In this document: positions 7,805 through 15,878 of the stretch, piece by piece
How positions within the stretch are numbered: position 1 is the first letter of the stretch
Layout: every line of letters starts with the position of its first letter
Notes under the pieces: model-generated
Told to the model about the DNA's origin: nothing
What the model saw: only the letters and a program-made list of their open reading frames with translations
The model's database searches: none
Program-made: the position numbers and the translations under genes
Assembly (NCBI GenBank): GCA_959608625.1
Contig: CAUHQV010000026.1
Span: 1 to 34,074, forward strand
Origin: an uncultured Flavobacteriales bacterium
GTDB lineage: Bacteria; Bacteroidota; Bacteroidia; Flavobacteriales; UBA1820
Length of the DNA: 34,074 nucleotides
Reading direction: 5' to 3'

Positions 7805-8416
7805 TCACTTTTGGATCCGGCGCAGGATCACCTCTACATTTTCGGCTTTCCTGCGGGCTAAGAAGTTCTCTCCCCCGTTCAGCGTATCGTTCATGAATTT
7901 CACCATGGCGTGGGATACGAAAGGGAGCAGATTGAGCGCTATCACGTCCTGTATCAAGTCCAGAGGGTGGATAGGTGCTATATGGCCGGCTTTTACCTCC
8001 AGCTCGATAGCCCGGGCCAATTTTTCGGCGATAGCCCGGAACGAAGGCAGGAATGCCCTTTTGCAAATCTCCCTGCGTTCGGCACTGGCTTCCATTTCGG
8101 TGAAAATAAAGTACGGGAGCCGGGGATTGGCCGCTATAAAATCGAAGTGGGTCTCCACCGCTATTTTGATCTTTTCGGCAAACGGGATGTCCCGGTCTAC
8201 GATCGGGAGCAGGGACTCGGCCATCATATGTACTTTGGATTCAAAAACCTTGTTGAACAGTTTTTCCTTCGTCCCGAAATAATAATGCAGCATCGCATGC
8301 GTCACCCCGGCCTTGCGGGCGATGTCCGTCGTTTTGCTCTGGGCATAGCCTTTTTCGAGGAACTCCTCCTCGGCGGCTTCGATAATCAGTCTGGCTGTAT
8401 TTTCTCCTTTTTTCAC
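7805..8416 (-). CDS. TetR/AcrR-family repressor of the efflux operon
   Basis: A 203-residue regulator. The N-terminal domain (about residues 5-50) has the TetR pattern ARLIIEAAEEEFLEKGY, then TTDIARKAGVTHAMLHYYFGTKEKLF, including the helix-turn-helix. The C-terminal domain would bind the inducer. The start chosen is the GTG at 8416 (VKKGENTARL). The open frame extends further upstream, but a TAnnTTTG box at 8435-8442 lies within that extension, so translation should begin after it. The gene is the first of the efflux operon, behind a perfect palindrome, so it probably represses itself and the pump. This fits the TetR regulators that respond to substrates of the pump they control. Confidence 0.9.
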   Translation of the reverse strand: MKKGENTARLIIEAAEEEFLEKGYAQSKTTDIARKAGVTHAMLHYYFGTKEKLFNKVFESKVHMMAESLLPIVDRDIPFAEKIKIAVETHFDFIAANPRLPYFIFTEMEASAERREICKRAFLPSFRAIAEKLARAIELEVKAGHIAPIHPLDLIQDVIALNLLPFVSHAMVKFMNDTLNGGENFLARRKAENVEVILRRIQK

Positions 8417-8434
8417 GGCGATATTTGTTTGCCG

Positions 8435-8442
8435 CAAATGTA
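8435..8442 (-). promoter_or_regulatory. -7 box of the efflux operon
   Basis: Minus-strand TACATTTG matches TAnnTTTG. It lies 18 bases before the GTG start of tetR. The region where -33 would fall is covered by the palindrome at 8449-8472. Confidence 0.65.
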
Positions 8443-8448
8443 TAAACA

Positions 8449-8472
8449 AAAACTAACACTCGTGTTAGTTTT
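8449..8472. promoter_or_regulatory. Palindromic TetR operator
   Basis: A perfect inverted repeat with 11-base arms, AAAACTAACAC and GTGTTAGTTTT, around the 2-base centre TC. It is placed just upstream of the -7 box of the tetR-led operon, where a bound dimer would block the -33 region. The size and the ACTAACA/TGTTAGT core fit a TetR-family dimer site. Binding is inferred from position and symmetry. Confidence 0.85.
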
Positions 8473-8498
8473 AACTGGAAAAATATTTGTGCGAATAT

Positions 8499-8531
8499 AA
8501 AAAAGGCCCTATGAATATCCATAGAGCCTTT
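8499..8531 (-). terminator. Intrinsic terminator after fucO
   Basis: AAAGGCCCTATG (8502-8513) pairs with CATAGAGCCTTT (8520-8531), with one mismatch and a 6-base loop. On the minus strand a run of six T follows. It separates fucO from the tetR operon downstream on the same strand. Confidence 0.8.
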
Positions 8532-8552
8532 AGTGACGAAAAATTTAACTTT

Positions 8553-9707
8553 TTAGAATGCAGTCCGATAGATGGAAAGTATCTCTTCCACCGATGTATC
8601 CCTCGGGTTGCCCCCGGTGCATACGTCCGCGAAAGCCGACTCGGAAAGGGCCGGAAGGTCTTCCTCTTTCACCCCTATCTCCCGCAGATGCAGGGGTATC
8701 TTCACATCGGAGGACAATTTCTTCACGGCATCGATGGCTGCCTTGCGGTATTCGGCCTGCGACATTTTTGCAGTGCCCTCCACGCCTATTGCTTTGGCGA
8801 TGGCCCGGTATTTTTCCCCCGTAGCCGGGGCGTTGTATTCCATCACATAGGGAAGAAGCACCGCATTGGCGATGCCATGGGGCGTTCCGTAAAAAGCACC
8901 CAACGGGTGCGCCATCGAATGGACGATGCCCAGCCCTACGTTCGAAAAGCCCATACCGGCTATATATTGACCCAAGGCCATCCCTTCACGCCCTTCGGGA
9001 GTATTGTCCACCGCCCCGCGCAGATGCTGGCCGATCAGTTCGATGGCCTTCAGGTGTACCATATCGGTGAGTTCCCAGGCAGCTTTGGTAATATATCCTT
9101 CGATGGCATGCGTCAGGGCATCCATACCGGTGGCCGCTGTCAGGCCCTTGGGCATCGAGGACATCATCCCCGAATCGACGATGGCCACTACCGGAATGTC
9201 ATGCGGATCTACACAGACGAACTTGCGTTTGCGCTCTTCGTCGGTGATCACGTAATTGATCGTCACTTCCGCCGCCGTGCCGGCCGTAGTGGGGATGGCG
9301 ATGATAGGCAATGCTTTGTTGCGGGTCGCTACCGCCCCTTCGAGGGAACGTACGTCTTCGTGTTCGGGATTGGCCACGATAATGCCTACTGCCTTGGCCG
9401 TATCGATGGACGAACCGCCGCCGATGGCGATCAGGTAGTCGGCACCGCTCTTACGGAAAGCCCCGATCGCCTGTTTTACGTTGCCGATGGTCGGGTTGGG
9501 CTGGACGTGGTCGAATATTTCATAGGGGAGTCCTGCTTCAGACAGGATGCCGGTCACCCGGTCTACGACTTTGAATTTCACAAGGTCTTTGTCGGTGACG
9601 ATAAGGGCCTTTTTCAGCCCCCGGGTTTTGACTTCCTCCGGGATCATGCCGACGGCGCCGGCCCCGAAATACGAAGTCTCGTTGAGGATCATTCTGGATA
9701 TTGCCAT
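8553..9707 (-). CDS. fucO: Lactaldehyde reductase / 1,2-propanediol oxidoreductase
   Basis: A 384-residue iron-dependent alcohol dehydrogenase (group III). It is very similar throughout to E. coli FucO: RMILNET at the N-terminus, the NAD-binding motif GGGSS at 96-100, then AIPTTAGTAAEVTINYVITD and KFVCVDPHDIP. The four metal ligands fall at the E. coli positions: Asp196, His200, His263 and His277. It would reduce L-lactaldehyde from fucose or rhamnose breakdown to 1,2-propanediol, or work in reverse. No other fucose or rhamnose gene is present nearby, so it stands alone. It ends in its own terminator (8499-8531). The 126 bases between it and the transferase gene upstream hold a weak GTCCCG/CGGGAC inverted repeat and no clear promoter. 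Confidence 0.93.
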   Translation of the reverse strand: MAISRMILNETSYFGAGAVGMIPEEVKTRGLKKALIVTDKDLVKFKVVDRVTGILSEAGLPYEIFDHVQPNPTIGNVKQAIGAFRKSGADYLIAIGGGSSIDTAKAVGIIVANPEHEDVRSLEGAVATRNKALPIIAIPTTAGTAAEVTINYVITDEERKRKFVCVDPHDIPVVAIVDSGMMSSMPKGLTAATGMDALTHAIEGYITKAAWELTDMVHLKAIELIGQHLRGAVDNTPEGREGMALGQYIAGMGFSNVGLGIVHSMAHPLGAFYGTPHGIANAVLLPYVMEYNAPATGEKYRAIAKAIGVEGTAKMSQAEYRKAAIDAVKKLSSDVKIPLHLREIGVKEEDLPALSESAFADVCTGGNPRDTSVEEILSIYRTAF

Positions 9708-9833
9708 GATAATTGAAATTGAGAACGGTTAATAATGATACAGTCCCGTAAAAATAACCATTCCCGGGACACGATACCCCTTCCCCGCCGGAAAAATCGC
9801 AGGGAAATGCGGAAAATAAATACGCCTGATAGT

Positions 9834-11510
9834 TTAGGGGTAAGAGATGTTGTATTTGCGGATCATTTCGAGATCCTGTTTCTTCAGTGAAAGGCTGTCC
9901 AAGGCCTCGGGCAGGTTGTGGTCGTTCAGGTAATGCCGTTTCCGAGGTGCGAAAAGCGGGCTGGAAAGAGCCAGTGAATCGTTGGCATACGGGGTGTCGA
10001 TGCCCGCGATGTCGAGGAATGTGTAAAATACGTTCTTGGTGCTTACCGGAAGGTTTTTGTTGTCCTGTACGGCGGCTACCTCGGCAGGCCACTGCTGCTC
10101 GTATTGCGGGGAAAACCACCACAAGTACGGGATATGTACCTGGTAATAAGTCGGTATCGGGGAGGCGTGCAGGAACCGCCGGCGCGAATCGTCCAGCAAA
10201 TCTTCCCCGTGGTCGGCACAGTAAAATACGGCCGACGGCACGCCGAATAAAGCGACGGTCTTTATCACATCCGCCAGGAATTCGTCGGTATAACGGATGG
10301 AGTTATCGTAGGCGTTGATCAGTTTTTCCCGTTCGCGGACGGTCACTACTTTTACGTTGTCCGGCTTGTAGTACGAACCCGAGGCGGGATAACGTTCGTT
10401 GTAATTGAAGTGCGAACCATGGGTGTGCATCACCACCAGGAGCTTCGGGCCGCCTTTTTCGATGACGGTTTTCAGGCTGTCGGCCAATACTTTATCGAAG
10501 GCCGCTTTGTCGCCCGACACGAAATTCCTGTATTCGTCCCCTTGATGGGCAAAATAATCGATGAACGAACGGTTGGGCAGCTGGTTGGACATGAACACCG
10601 TCCGGAAACCGGCTTCCTTGAAAGCCGCCAGGATACCTTTGGTCGTATAGACTTTAGAATAATCTTCCGCCGAGGCCATCGAGAGGATCATCGGCACGCT
10701 CTTGTGGGTGGTGTTAGACTGGGTGAGCGCGTCCGGGAATGCGATAAGGCCCGGTATTTTTTCCAGCTCAGGGGTGGTATTGCGTTCGTACCCGTACAGG
10801 CCGAAATTGGCTGCGCGGGCCGTTTCCCCGATCACCATCACGTATATTTCGCGCAGGGAGTCCGGATGGGTGGCGGCCGCGCCGAAACGGAAGTCGCGGG
10901 AGGATTCGTGATAGCTTTCGCTCTTCGACCAGCTGTGGGCAGCAAACCCCATGTTGTAGAATATGTTGGCCGGGAACACGTCATCCATGATCTTCACCCG
11001 CCCGACCAGGCAAAGAGGGATAGAAATTACGGCGATTATACCTGCAATTGTCAGTTTGGACAGGCGGAATTTCCGGGACAGGTTTTCTTTCAACCGGATC
11101 GAACGCACCCCTATCGCCAGGGTCGGGATATAAAGTACGCAGACGCCCAGAATGGCCGGCATCAGTTTGCCTAGCAATTCCCCCACTTCACCGGAATTGG
11201 TGGTAAAGAGATTGAGGAACATATCCGAAGCGATAATGGAGCGCCCGAATAAATACAGAAGCACCAATTGGAACGCGCCCAGTACGTAGAGCCATACCAA
11301 TATCCACGCCGAAGCGCCCGGCCGGCGGCACAGGGTCATAAGCGCCATGTAAAACGCCAACGGGAGCAACAGGAACGGGATCCGGCCCCACAGGCTTATA
11401 TCCTCCGTAAAGAAAAGGAATACGTTGGGAACCATCAGGATCGCGACGAAAAACCAGTATAGGTGTTTCTGATCCTTGAACCAGCTATTGACGTTCTTAA
11501 AAAGCTTCAT
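9834..11510 (-). CDS. Phosphoethanolamine transferase, EptA-like (sulfatase fold)
   Basis: A 558-residue inner-membrane enzyme. Five membrane helices occupy about residues 17-35, 43-62, 68-88, 115-135 and 152-172; a periplasmic alkaline-phosphatase/sulfatase domain follows. The catalytic motif is GETAR at 228-232 with Thr230 as nucleophile, followed by NFGLYGYERNTTP, the later HTHGSHFNY (362-370), and the metal-binding ADHGE (432-436). These are the marks of enzymes that move phosphoethanolamine from phosphatidylethanolamine to lipid A or another glycan. In Gram-negatives this usually lowers the surface charge and raises resistance to cationic peptides. The start overlaps the preceding Omp85-type gene by 14 bases, so they are cotranscribed. 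The acceptor cannot be told from the sequence. Confidence 0.9.
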   Translation of the reverse strand: MKLFKNVNSWFKDQKHLYWFFVAILMVPNVFLFFTEDISLWGRIPFLLLPLAFYMALMTLCRRPGASAWILVWLYVLGAFQLVLLYLFGRSIIASDMFLNLFTTNSGEVGELLGKLMPAILGVCVLYIPTLAIGVRSIRLKENLSRKFRLSKLTIAGIIAVISIPLCLVGRVKIMDDVFPANIFYNMGFAAHSWSKSESYHESSRDFRFGAAATHPDSLREIYVMVIGETARAANFGLYGYERNTTPELEKIPGLIAFPDALTQSNTTHKSVPMILSMASAEDYSKVYTTKGILAAFKEAGFRTVFMSNQLPNRSFIDYFAHQGDEYRNFVSGDKAAFDKVLADSLKTVIEKGGPKLLVVMHTHGSHFNYNERYPASGSYYKPDNVKVVTVREREKLINAYDNSIRYTDEFLADVIKTVALFGVPSAVFYCADHGEDLLDDSRRRFLHASPIPTYYQVHIPYLWWFSPQYEQQWPAEVAAVQDNKNLPVSTKNVFYTFLDIAGIDTPYANDSLALSSPLFAPRKRHYLNDHNLPEALDSLSLKKQDLEMIRKYNISYP

Positions 11511-12678
11511 TTATATTGAATATAAATCCGCTGCCATTGCGGCCGAAACCGAGGTCCAGGCGGATGTTCACGCGTTTTTTGAATTCCCAGCGGTATCCTA
11601 TCCCGAAATTGGGAAGGGTCTGCGACCATTGGAAACTCCCGAAATCCTTGAATACGTTCCCGGCTCCCGCCCAAAAGGCGAGACTGTTACGCCGCCATAC
11701 CCGCTGGCGGAGCTCCACCTGCCCTTCGACGATATTATTGTCGCGGTAACGGCCGTCGTAATAGCCGCGCATCCGGTATGAACCGCCCAGGCTGGCCATC
11801 ATCGTCCAGGGAACCCTACCGTAGTTGCTCTGCGAATGGAAGTCGAACCCCAATACGCCTCCTTTCCATACTTTCTTGTAATAATCGAAGATGATATCCG
11901 TCCGGGAAAAAGCGTACTTATTGCCCAGGAAAGCCGGGTAAAACCGCTGTTCCCCTTTGACGTAAAACCCTTTGGCCGGAGCGGTATTCACGTCCCGAGA
12001 GTCGTATACGACGGAAAAACCGAGACCGACACTCTGTGTTACCCTGTCCTGACCGTCCAACAGATCGATCCTGTCGAATTTCTTTCCTTCCGCATAGGTA
12101 TAACCGGCCAATGGGCCAATGTACAGGTTGCGCGCGGTACGGATCAGGAAATTGACGTTTGCACTGTATTGCTGGCGGGTAAATTTGCTTTCGTTGTCGT
12201 CGTTGTTTCCGTTTTCATAACCGATACCCCAGAACGTACCGGGGAAGGAGTAAAAATTCAGGTTGTACGACAGTCGGTATTTATCCTGCGGCCAGAGGTT
12301 AATCCCCCGGACGCCGATCAGGTAAAAGCCGGAAGTGGATATGTTCCCGTAAATGGATACGTCGGAAGGGGCCAGCAGGCTGTCGGCCGGATCCATCCGG
12401 TACAGTCCGGCGGCTACCAGGCCGATACCGAATTTGGTATCCTCCGAGTAGTTCGGCCCTCCTATAATGCTGAAATCGAATTTTTTATACGGTTTGTCCT
12501 TGTTGGCGTCGGCGAAGTAATCGATGAATTTACGCCACAGGGTCTTTTTCTGCGTGGTATCGGCAGCGGCAACGGTATCCTTTTTTTCTTCGTCCGCCGC
12601 CTGTAAAGCGGCGATATTTTCTGCTTGCGCACTCGCGCACAGGATACACAGGACAACACTTAAGATTCTCTTTGCCAT
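11497..12678 (-). CDS. Omp85/BamA-type outer-membrane barrel without POTRA domains
   Basis: A 393-residue outer-membrane protein. A signal peptide ends at about residue 19 (SAQA). A polar, low-complexity linker covers 20-65, and a beta barrel follows directly. The barrel carries two Omp85 hallmarks: VYDSRD at 224-229 and the loop-6 motif RMRGYYDG at 302-309. It ends with a terminal Phe, as outer-membrane barrels do. There is no room for POTRA domains or for a patatin domain, so it resembles the short 'surface antigen D15' barrels. Its promoter box is at 12740-12747, and it leads a two-gene unit with the phosphoethanolamine transferase. Whether it inserts proteins, moves lipid or is only a pore is unknown. 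Confidence 0.85.
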   Translation of the reverse strand: MAKRILSVVLCILCASAQAENIAALQAADEEKKDTVAAADTTQKKTLWRKFIDYFADANKDKPYKKFDFSIIGGPNYSEDTKFGIGLVAAGLYRMDPADSLLAPSDVSIYGNISTSGFYLIGVRGINLWPQDKYRLSYNLNFYSFPGTFWGIGYENGNNDDNESKFTRQQYSANVNFLIRTARNLYIGPLAGYTYAEGKKFDRIDLLDGQDRVTQSVGLGFSVVYDSRDVNTAPAKGFYVKGEQRFYPAFLGNKYAFSRTDIIFDYYKKVWKGGVLGFDFHSQSNYGRVPWTMMASLGGSYRMRGYYDGRYRDNNIVEGQVELRQRVWRRNSLAFWAGAGNVFKDFGSFQWSQTLPNFGIGYRWEFKKRVNIRLDLGFGRNGSGFIFNINEAF

Positions 12679-12739
12679 GCTTTTGCCGACAGTTTTCAGG
12701 TTAATTTTTTGGGTCTTTCCCTTTTGGGGAACGGCTGGG

Positions 12740-12747
12740 CAAAGGTA
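12740..12747 (-). promoter_or_regulatory. -7 box of the Omp85-EptA unit
   Basis: Minus-strand TACCTTTG matches TAnnTTTG, 61 bases before the ATG at 12678. No convincing -33 TTTG is seen. Confidence 0.55.
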
Positions 12748-12835
12748 AATAAATAATCCGACACGTGGGCGTACTCCCTCTCGTTAAATGACTTTTAGAA
12801 CATAAAAACAACGGTTCGGCCTAACGGAATTTTCA

Positions 12836-12843
12836 TACATTTG
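12836..12843 (+). promoter_or_regulatory. -7 box of the menC unit
   Basis: TACATTTG matches TAnnTTTG. A TTCG 18 bases upstream (12814-12817) is a possible weak -33. The leader to the ATG at 12929 would be about 80 bases. Confidence 0.5.
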
Positions 12844-12928
12844 TAGAATATAGGATGCGCTTCGGCAATTCAAAAGTAAGCTTTCATTGCTCTCAGCTTT
12901 CCCTATATTTATATTTAGTACGAAGGAT

Positions 12929-13999
12929 ATGGAAAATACGAAAGCCCGGTATTTCCGGTATACATTGCATTTCAGGGAACCCGCCGGCACCTCACGCGGA
13001 GTGCTCCGGGAGAAGGACACCTGGTTCCTGCTGCTTTCCCGGGGAGATGTATCTGCCTTAGGTGAATGCGCGATGTTCCGGGGGCTCTCATGCGACGACG
13101 TATCCGGCTACGAAGAAAAATTGGACGAGGTATGCCGCATGATAAACGGGAGCGAATCGGTCGACCCCGCTTCCCTGGCCGATTACCCCTCCATCCGTTT
13201 CGGGCTCGAATGCGCTTTAGGGACACTTGCAGCCCAGGAAGAAGGAAAGGAATTCCTAGAATCCCCTTTCACCCGGGGGCAGGCATCCATCCCGGTGAAC
13301 GGACTTGTCTGGATGGGGGATTTCGAGCGTATGGCGCGCCGGTTGGAAGAAAAGATCGAGGCCGGATACCGCTGCATCAAGATAAAGATAGGAGCGATCG
13401 ACTTCGAAGAAGAACTGACGCTGCTGCGCCGCATCCGGGAGCGGTACAATGAAAACGATATCGAGATCCGGGTGGATGCCAACGGAGCCTTTTCACCTGA
13501 TGATGCGCCCGAAAAGCTAAAACGGTTGTCGGACTTCCGCCTGCATTCCATAGAGCAGCCTATCCGGGCCGGACAATGGGCGCAAATGGCGCTTTTATGC
13601 CGAAATACCCCCTTGCCTATCGCATTGGACGAAGAACTGATCGGGGTGAATATCCCGGAAGAAAAATGCCGCCTGATGAAAGAAATAAAACCCCGGTATA
13701 TTGTCCTGAAACCCTCGCTGGTGGGAGGCATGGCGTCCTGTCGGGAGTGGATAGACCTTGCCGAAACCTCCGGAGCAGGATTTTGGCTGACATCCGCGCT
13801 CGAATCGAACGTGGGATTGGATGCTATCGCCCGTTTTTCATATCTTTGCAACCCTGCCATTCCTCAGGGTTTAGGCACAGGGGCGCTTTACACCGACAAT
13901 GTAGACTACCCCTACGAGATACGGGGGGGAATGTTCCGTATCACTGGAAAGGTTCCCGGTACGGACCGCGTGCTCGAATCCTTACGAAAACAGAATTGA
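12929..13999 (+). CDS. menC: o-Succinylbenzoate synthase (enolase superfamily)
   Basis: A 356-residue enzyme of the muconate-lactonising subgroup of enolases. It would dehydrate SHCHC to o-succinylbenzoate in menaquinone synthesis. The capping domain opens with FREPAGTSRGVL and GECAMFRGLS, typical of MenC in Bacteroidota. Catalytic residues are visible: KIKIG with Lys151/Lys153, Asp183 in RVDANGA, Glu209 in EQP, Asp234 in DEEL and Lys261 in LKPSLVGG. The ATG at 12929 is preceded by GAAGGA; the frame is open further upstream but that part has no family match. A dipeptide epimerase is the main alternative. No other men gene is in the window. The next gene starts two bases after the stop. Confidence 0.82.
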   Translation: MENTKARYFRYTLHFREPAGTSRGVLREKDTWFLLLSRGDVSALGECAMFRGLSCDDVSGYEEKLDEVCRMINGSESVDPASLADYPSIRFGLECALGTLAAQEEGKEFLESPFTRGQASIPVNGLVWMGDFERMARRLEEKIEAGYRCIKIKIGAIDFEEELTLLRRIRERYNENDIEIRVDANGAFSPDDAPEKLKRLSDFRLHSIEQPIRAGQWAQMALLCRNTPLPIALDEELIGVNIPEEKCRLMKEIKPRYIVLKPSLVGGMASCREWIDLAETSGAGFWLTSALESNVGLDAIARFSYLCNPAIPQGLGTGALYTDNVDYPYEIRGGMFRITGKVPGTDRVLESLRKQN

Positions 14000-14001
14000 C
14001 A

Positions 14002-15015
14002 ATGGACGAACCGAAGAAAATATCTGTCATAGTTCCCGTTTACAACCGTCCCGACGAAACGGATGCGCTTTTGGGGAGCATTGCCGCCCAGGCGGAGCAT
14101 GATCTACCCTACGAGATACTCATCATAGAAGACGGATCGGCCGTCACTTCCGAAGACATATGCTGTAAATGGGCGGAAACCCTTCCGGTGAAATATTTCG
14201 CCAAAGAGAATTCCGGCCCGGGCGATTCCCGGAATTACGGGATGGAGCGCGCCAAAGGGGAATATTTCGTGATCCTCGACTCGGACGTGCTGCTTTCCCC
14301 CGATTATTTCAAAACACTCGGGAAAATCCTTTCCCGGACGTATGTCCCGGATGCTTTCGCCGGCCCGGACTGCGCCCACGAATCCTTTACGGACGTACAG
14401 AAAGCGATCAACTATGCCATGACGTCGTTCTTTACCACGGGTGGCCTGCGGGGCAGTTCCAAGACCAATGTCAGCGGGAAACACCAGCTGCGCAGCTACA
14501 ATATGGTAGTCTCTGCCGCAGCCTTCAAACGGGCCGGGGGTTTCGCCCGCCAGCGTGTCGGCGAGGACATCGAATACACCCAGCGGTTGTGGAGCAACGA
14601 CCTGAAGACGGCCTGGTATCCCGAATTTTTCGTGTACCACAAACGCCGGGACACCCTGAAACAGTTTTTTCACCAGACGATGGCCTTCGGGATGGCCCGC
14701 CCTATCCTCAACCGGATGTTCCCGGGTACGGCGCGCCTCACTTATATGTTCCCGTCTTTTTTCCTCATATTCATGATCGTGTCCGTCCTGGCGGGAATAT
14801 TCGCCCCGGTACTGCTCGCACCCTTGCTGCTGTACCTGGTGGTGATTTTCTTTTCCGCCTGGTACCTGAATAAAAGTTTTAAGGTAGGCGCCCTGTCGGT
14901 GGCCGCCTCCATCGTGCAATTTACGGGATACGGCTGGGGATTCATCTATTCCAACTGCCGGATGCTTTACCTGGACGACGTAGCCAAGGTATTCCCGTAC
15001 ATGTTCAAACATTAA
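14002..15015 (+). CDS. Family 2 glycosyltransferase with C-terminal membrane segments
   Basis: A 337-residue enzyme. The GT-A domain starts with ISVIVPVYNRPDET (7-20). The metal- and sugar-nucleotide-binding DSD lies at 93-95 (ILDSD), and the catalytic-base region is GEDIEYTQRLW (188-198). Two or three hydrophobic helices at about 250-290 anchor it in the inner membrane. It should transfer a sugar from a nucleotide donor to a lipid or cell-surface acceptor on the cytoplasmic side. The acceptor is not evident. It lies two bases after menC and 23 bases before a DUF2490 gene, so the three form one unit; no glycan cluster is nearby. Confidence 0.88.
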   Translation: MDEPKKISVIVPVYNRPDETDALLGSIAAQAEHDLPYEILIIEDGSAVTSEDICCKWAETLPVKYFAKENSGPGDSRNYGMERAKGEYFVILDSDVLLSPDYFKTLGKILSRTYVPDAFAGPDCAHESFTDVQKAINYAMTSFFTTGGLRGSSKTNVSGKHQLRSYNMVVSAAAFKRAGGFARQRVGEDIEYTQRLWSNDLKTAWYPEFFVYHKRRDTLKQFFHQTMAFGMARPILNRMFPGTARLTYMFPSFFLIFMIVSVLAGIFAPVLLAPLLLYLVVIFFSAWYLNKSFKVGALSVAASIVQFTGYGWGFIYSNCRMLYLDDVAKVFPYMFKH

Positions 15016-15038
15016 GTAACCAATCCAATCCAGTTGTT

Positions 15039-15719
15039 ATGACTATCAAAAGACTTATTATGTCCGCTCTGTTCGCTTTTGCGGGCCTTTCAACCTACGC
15101 CCAGTCCAAAGAAGCCCTTTGGATAGAATACTACCCGGATTTCCAGGTCGGCCGTTGGCGCCTGACCCCGGAAATAAGCTACCGGAGCGTGGACTTCAGC
15201 GGATCCCATACCGCTTATTTCCGCCCTACCGCCACTTATGGGGTCAATAAATACCTGTCGGTGGCCGGAGCGCTGTCCTATTACGCTTCGTGGAGCGATT
15301 TCACCGTCAATAAACACGAATGGTCCATTTACCAGAACCTGGCTACCCGCACACCGTCCTTGGCCGGATTTTACCTGGGACTTAACGTCCGGATGGAAGA
15401 GATATTCGCAAAAACTTCCCGCGATCCCGACCATACGTTCGGCCTGCGCCTGCGCTGGTCCCCGAAGCTGACGTACGACCTGCCGTTCTGGACGGAAAAA
15501 AAACTTTCCTTGTCGGTCTTTGCGGAGACGTATAATTTTCTGACCTCCTCACAGGCCAATTATTTCCGAAACGGGCTCGACCTGGGCGCCGGATTTACTG
15601 TCTCCCCCGTCAAACGGATCGACGTGATATTCGAATACCGCCGCCAGCGGAGCTACCGCCCCGGTCCGGATGCCTTCTCCAACCTGTTCCGCTTTATGAT
15701 ACGGCACAGTATCCTCTGA
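15039..15719 (+). CDS. DUF2490 outer-membrane protein
   Basis: A 226-residue protein with a signal peptide (cleavage near TYAQ, residue 22). The mature part is made of amphipathic beta strands with regular aromatic residues, as in an outer-membrane barrel of about ten strands. WIEYYPDFQVG and the C-terminal EYRRQRSYRP...F-FMIRHSIL are typical of DUF2490 in Bacteroidota. The function of that family is not known. It is the last gene of the menC-GT2 unit and is followed by a terminator at 15746-15773. Confidence 0.85.
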   Translation: MTIKRLIMSALFAFAGLSTYAQSKEALWIEYYPDFQVGRWRLTPEISYRSVDFSGSHTAYFRPTATYGVNKYLSVAGALSYYASWSDFTVNKHEWSIYQNLATRTPSLAGFYLGLNVRMEEIFAKTSRDPDHTFGLRLRWSPKLTYDLPFWTEKKLSLSVFAETYNFLTSSQANYFRNGLDLGAGFTVSPVKRIDVIFEYRRQRSYRPGPDAFSNLFRFMIRHSIL

Positions 15720-15745
15720 TAAAAATCTTTATCTGAATACCTTAT

Positions 15746-15773
15746 ACGGCAATGTGTTCCATTGCCGTTTTTT
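15746..15773 (+). terminator. Intrinsic terminator of the menC-GT2-DUF2490 unit
   Basis: ACGGCAATG and CATTGCCGT form a perfect 9-base stem around TGTTC, followed by a T-run. Confidence 0.9.
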
Positions 15774-15852
15774 ATTTCATACTTTTGGATAATATAGCAG
15801 GTGGCCCGGATAAATACCCGACCAGGTTCTGGTTTTGCCTCTCCCCTTTTTA

Positions 15853-15860
15853 TATCTTTG
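15853..15860 (+). promoter_or_regulatory. -7 box of the membrane protein-DUF2867 unit
   Basis: TATCTTTG matches TAnnTTTG exactly and lies 18 bases before the ATG at 15879. This supports that ATG over upstream in-frame codons. Confidence 0.65.
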
Positions 15861-15878
15861 TCTAAAGACCTTACAACC

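Noticed and set aside
8417..8449. Start of tetR at the upstream TTG
   Set aside because: The extension would place the TAnnTTTG box within the coding region; the GTG at 8416 begins the normal TetR N-terminus.
9708..9833. Terminator between the transferase gene and fucO
   Set aside because: Only a 6-base GTCCCG/CGGGAC stem with a 16-base loop and no T-run; too weak to call.
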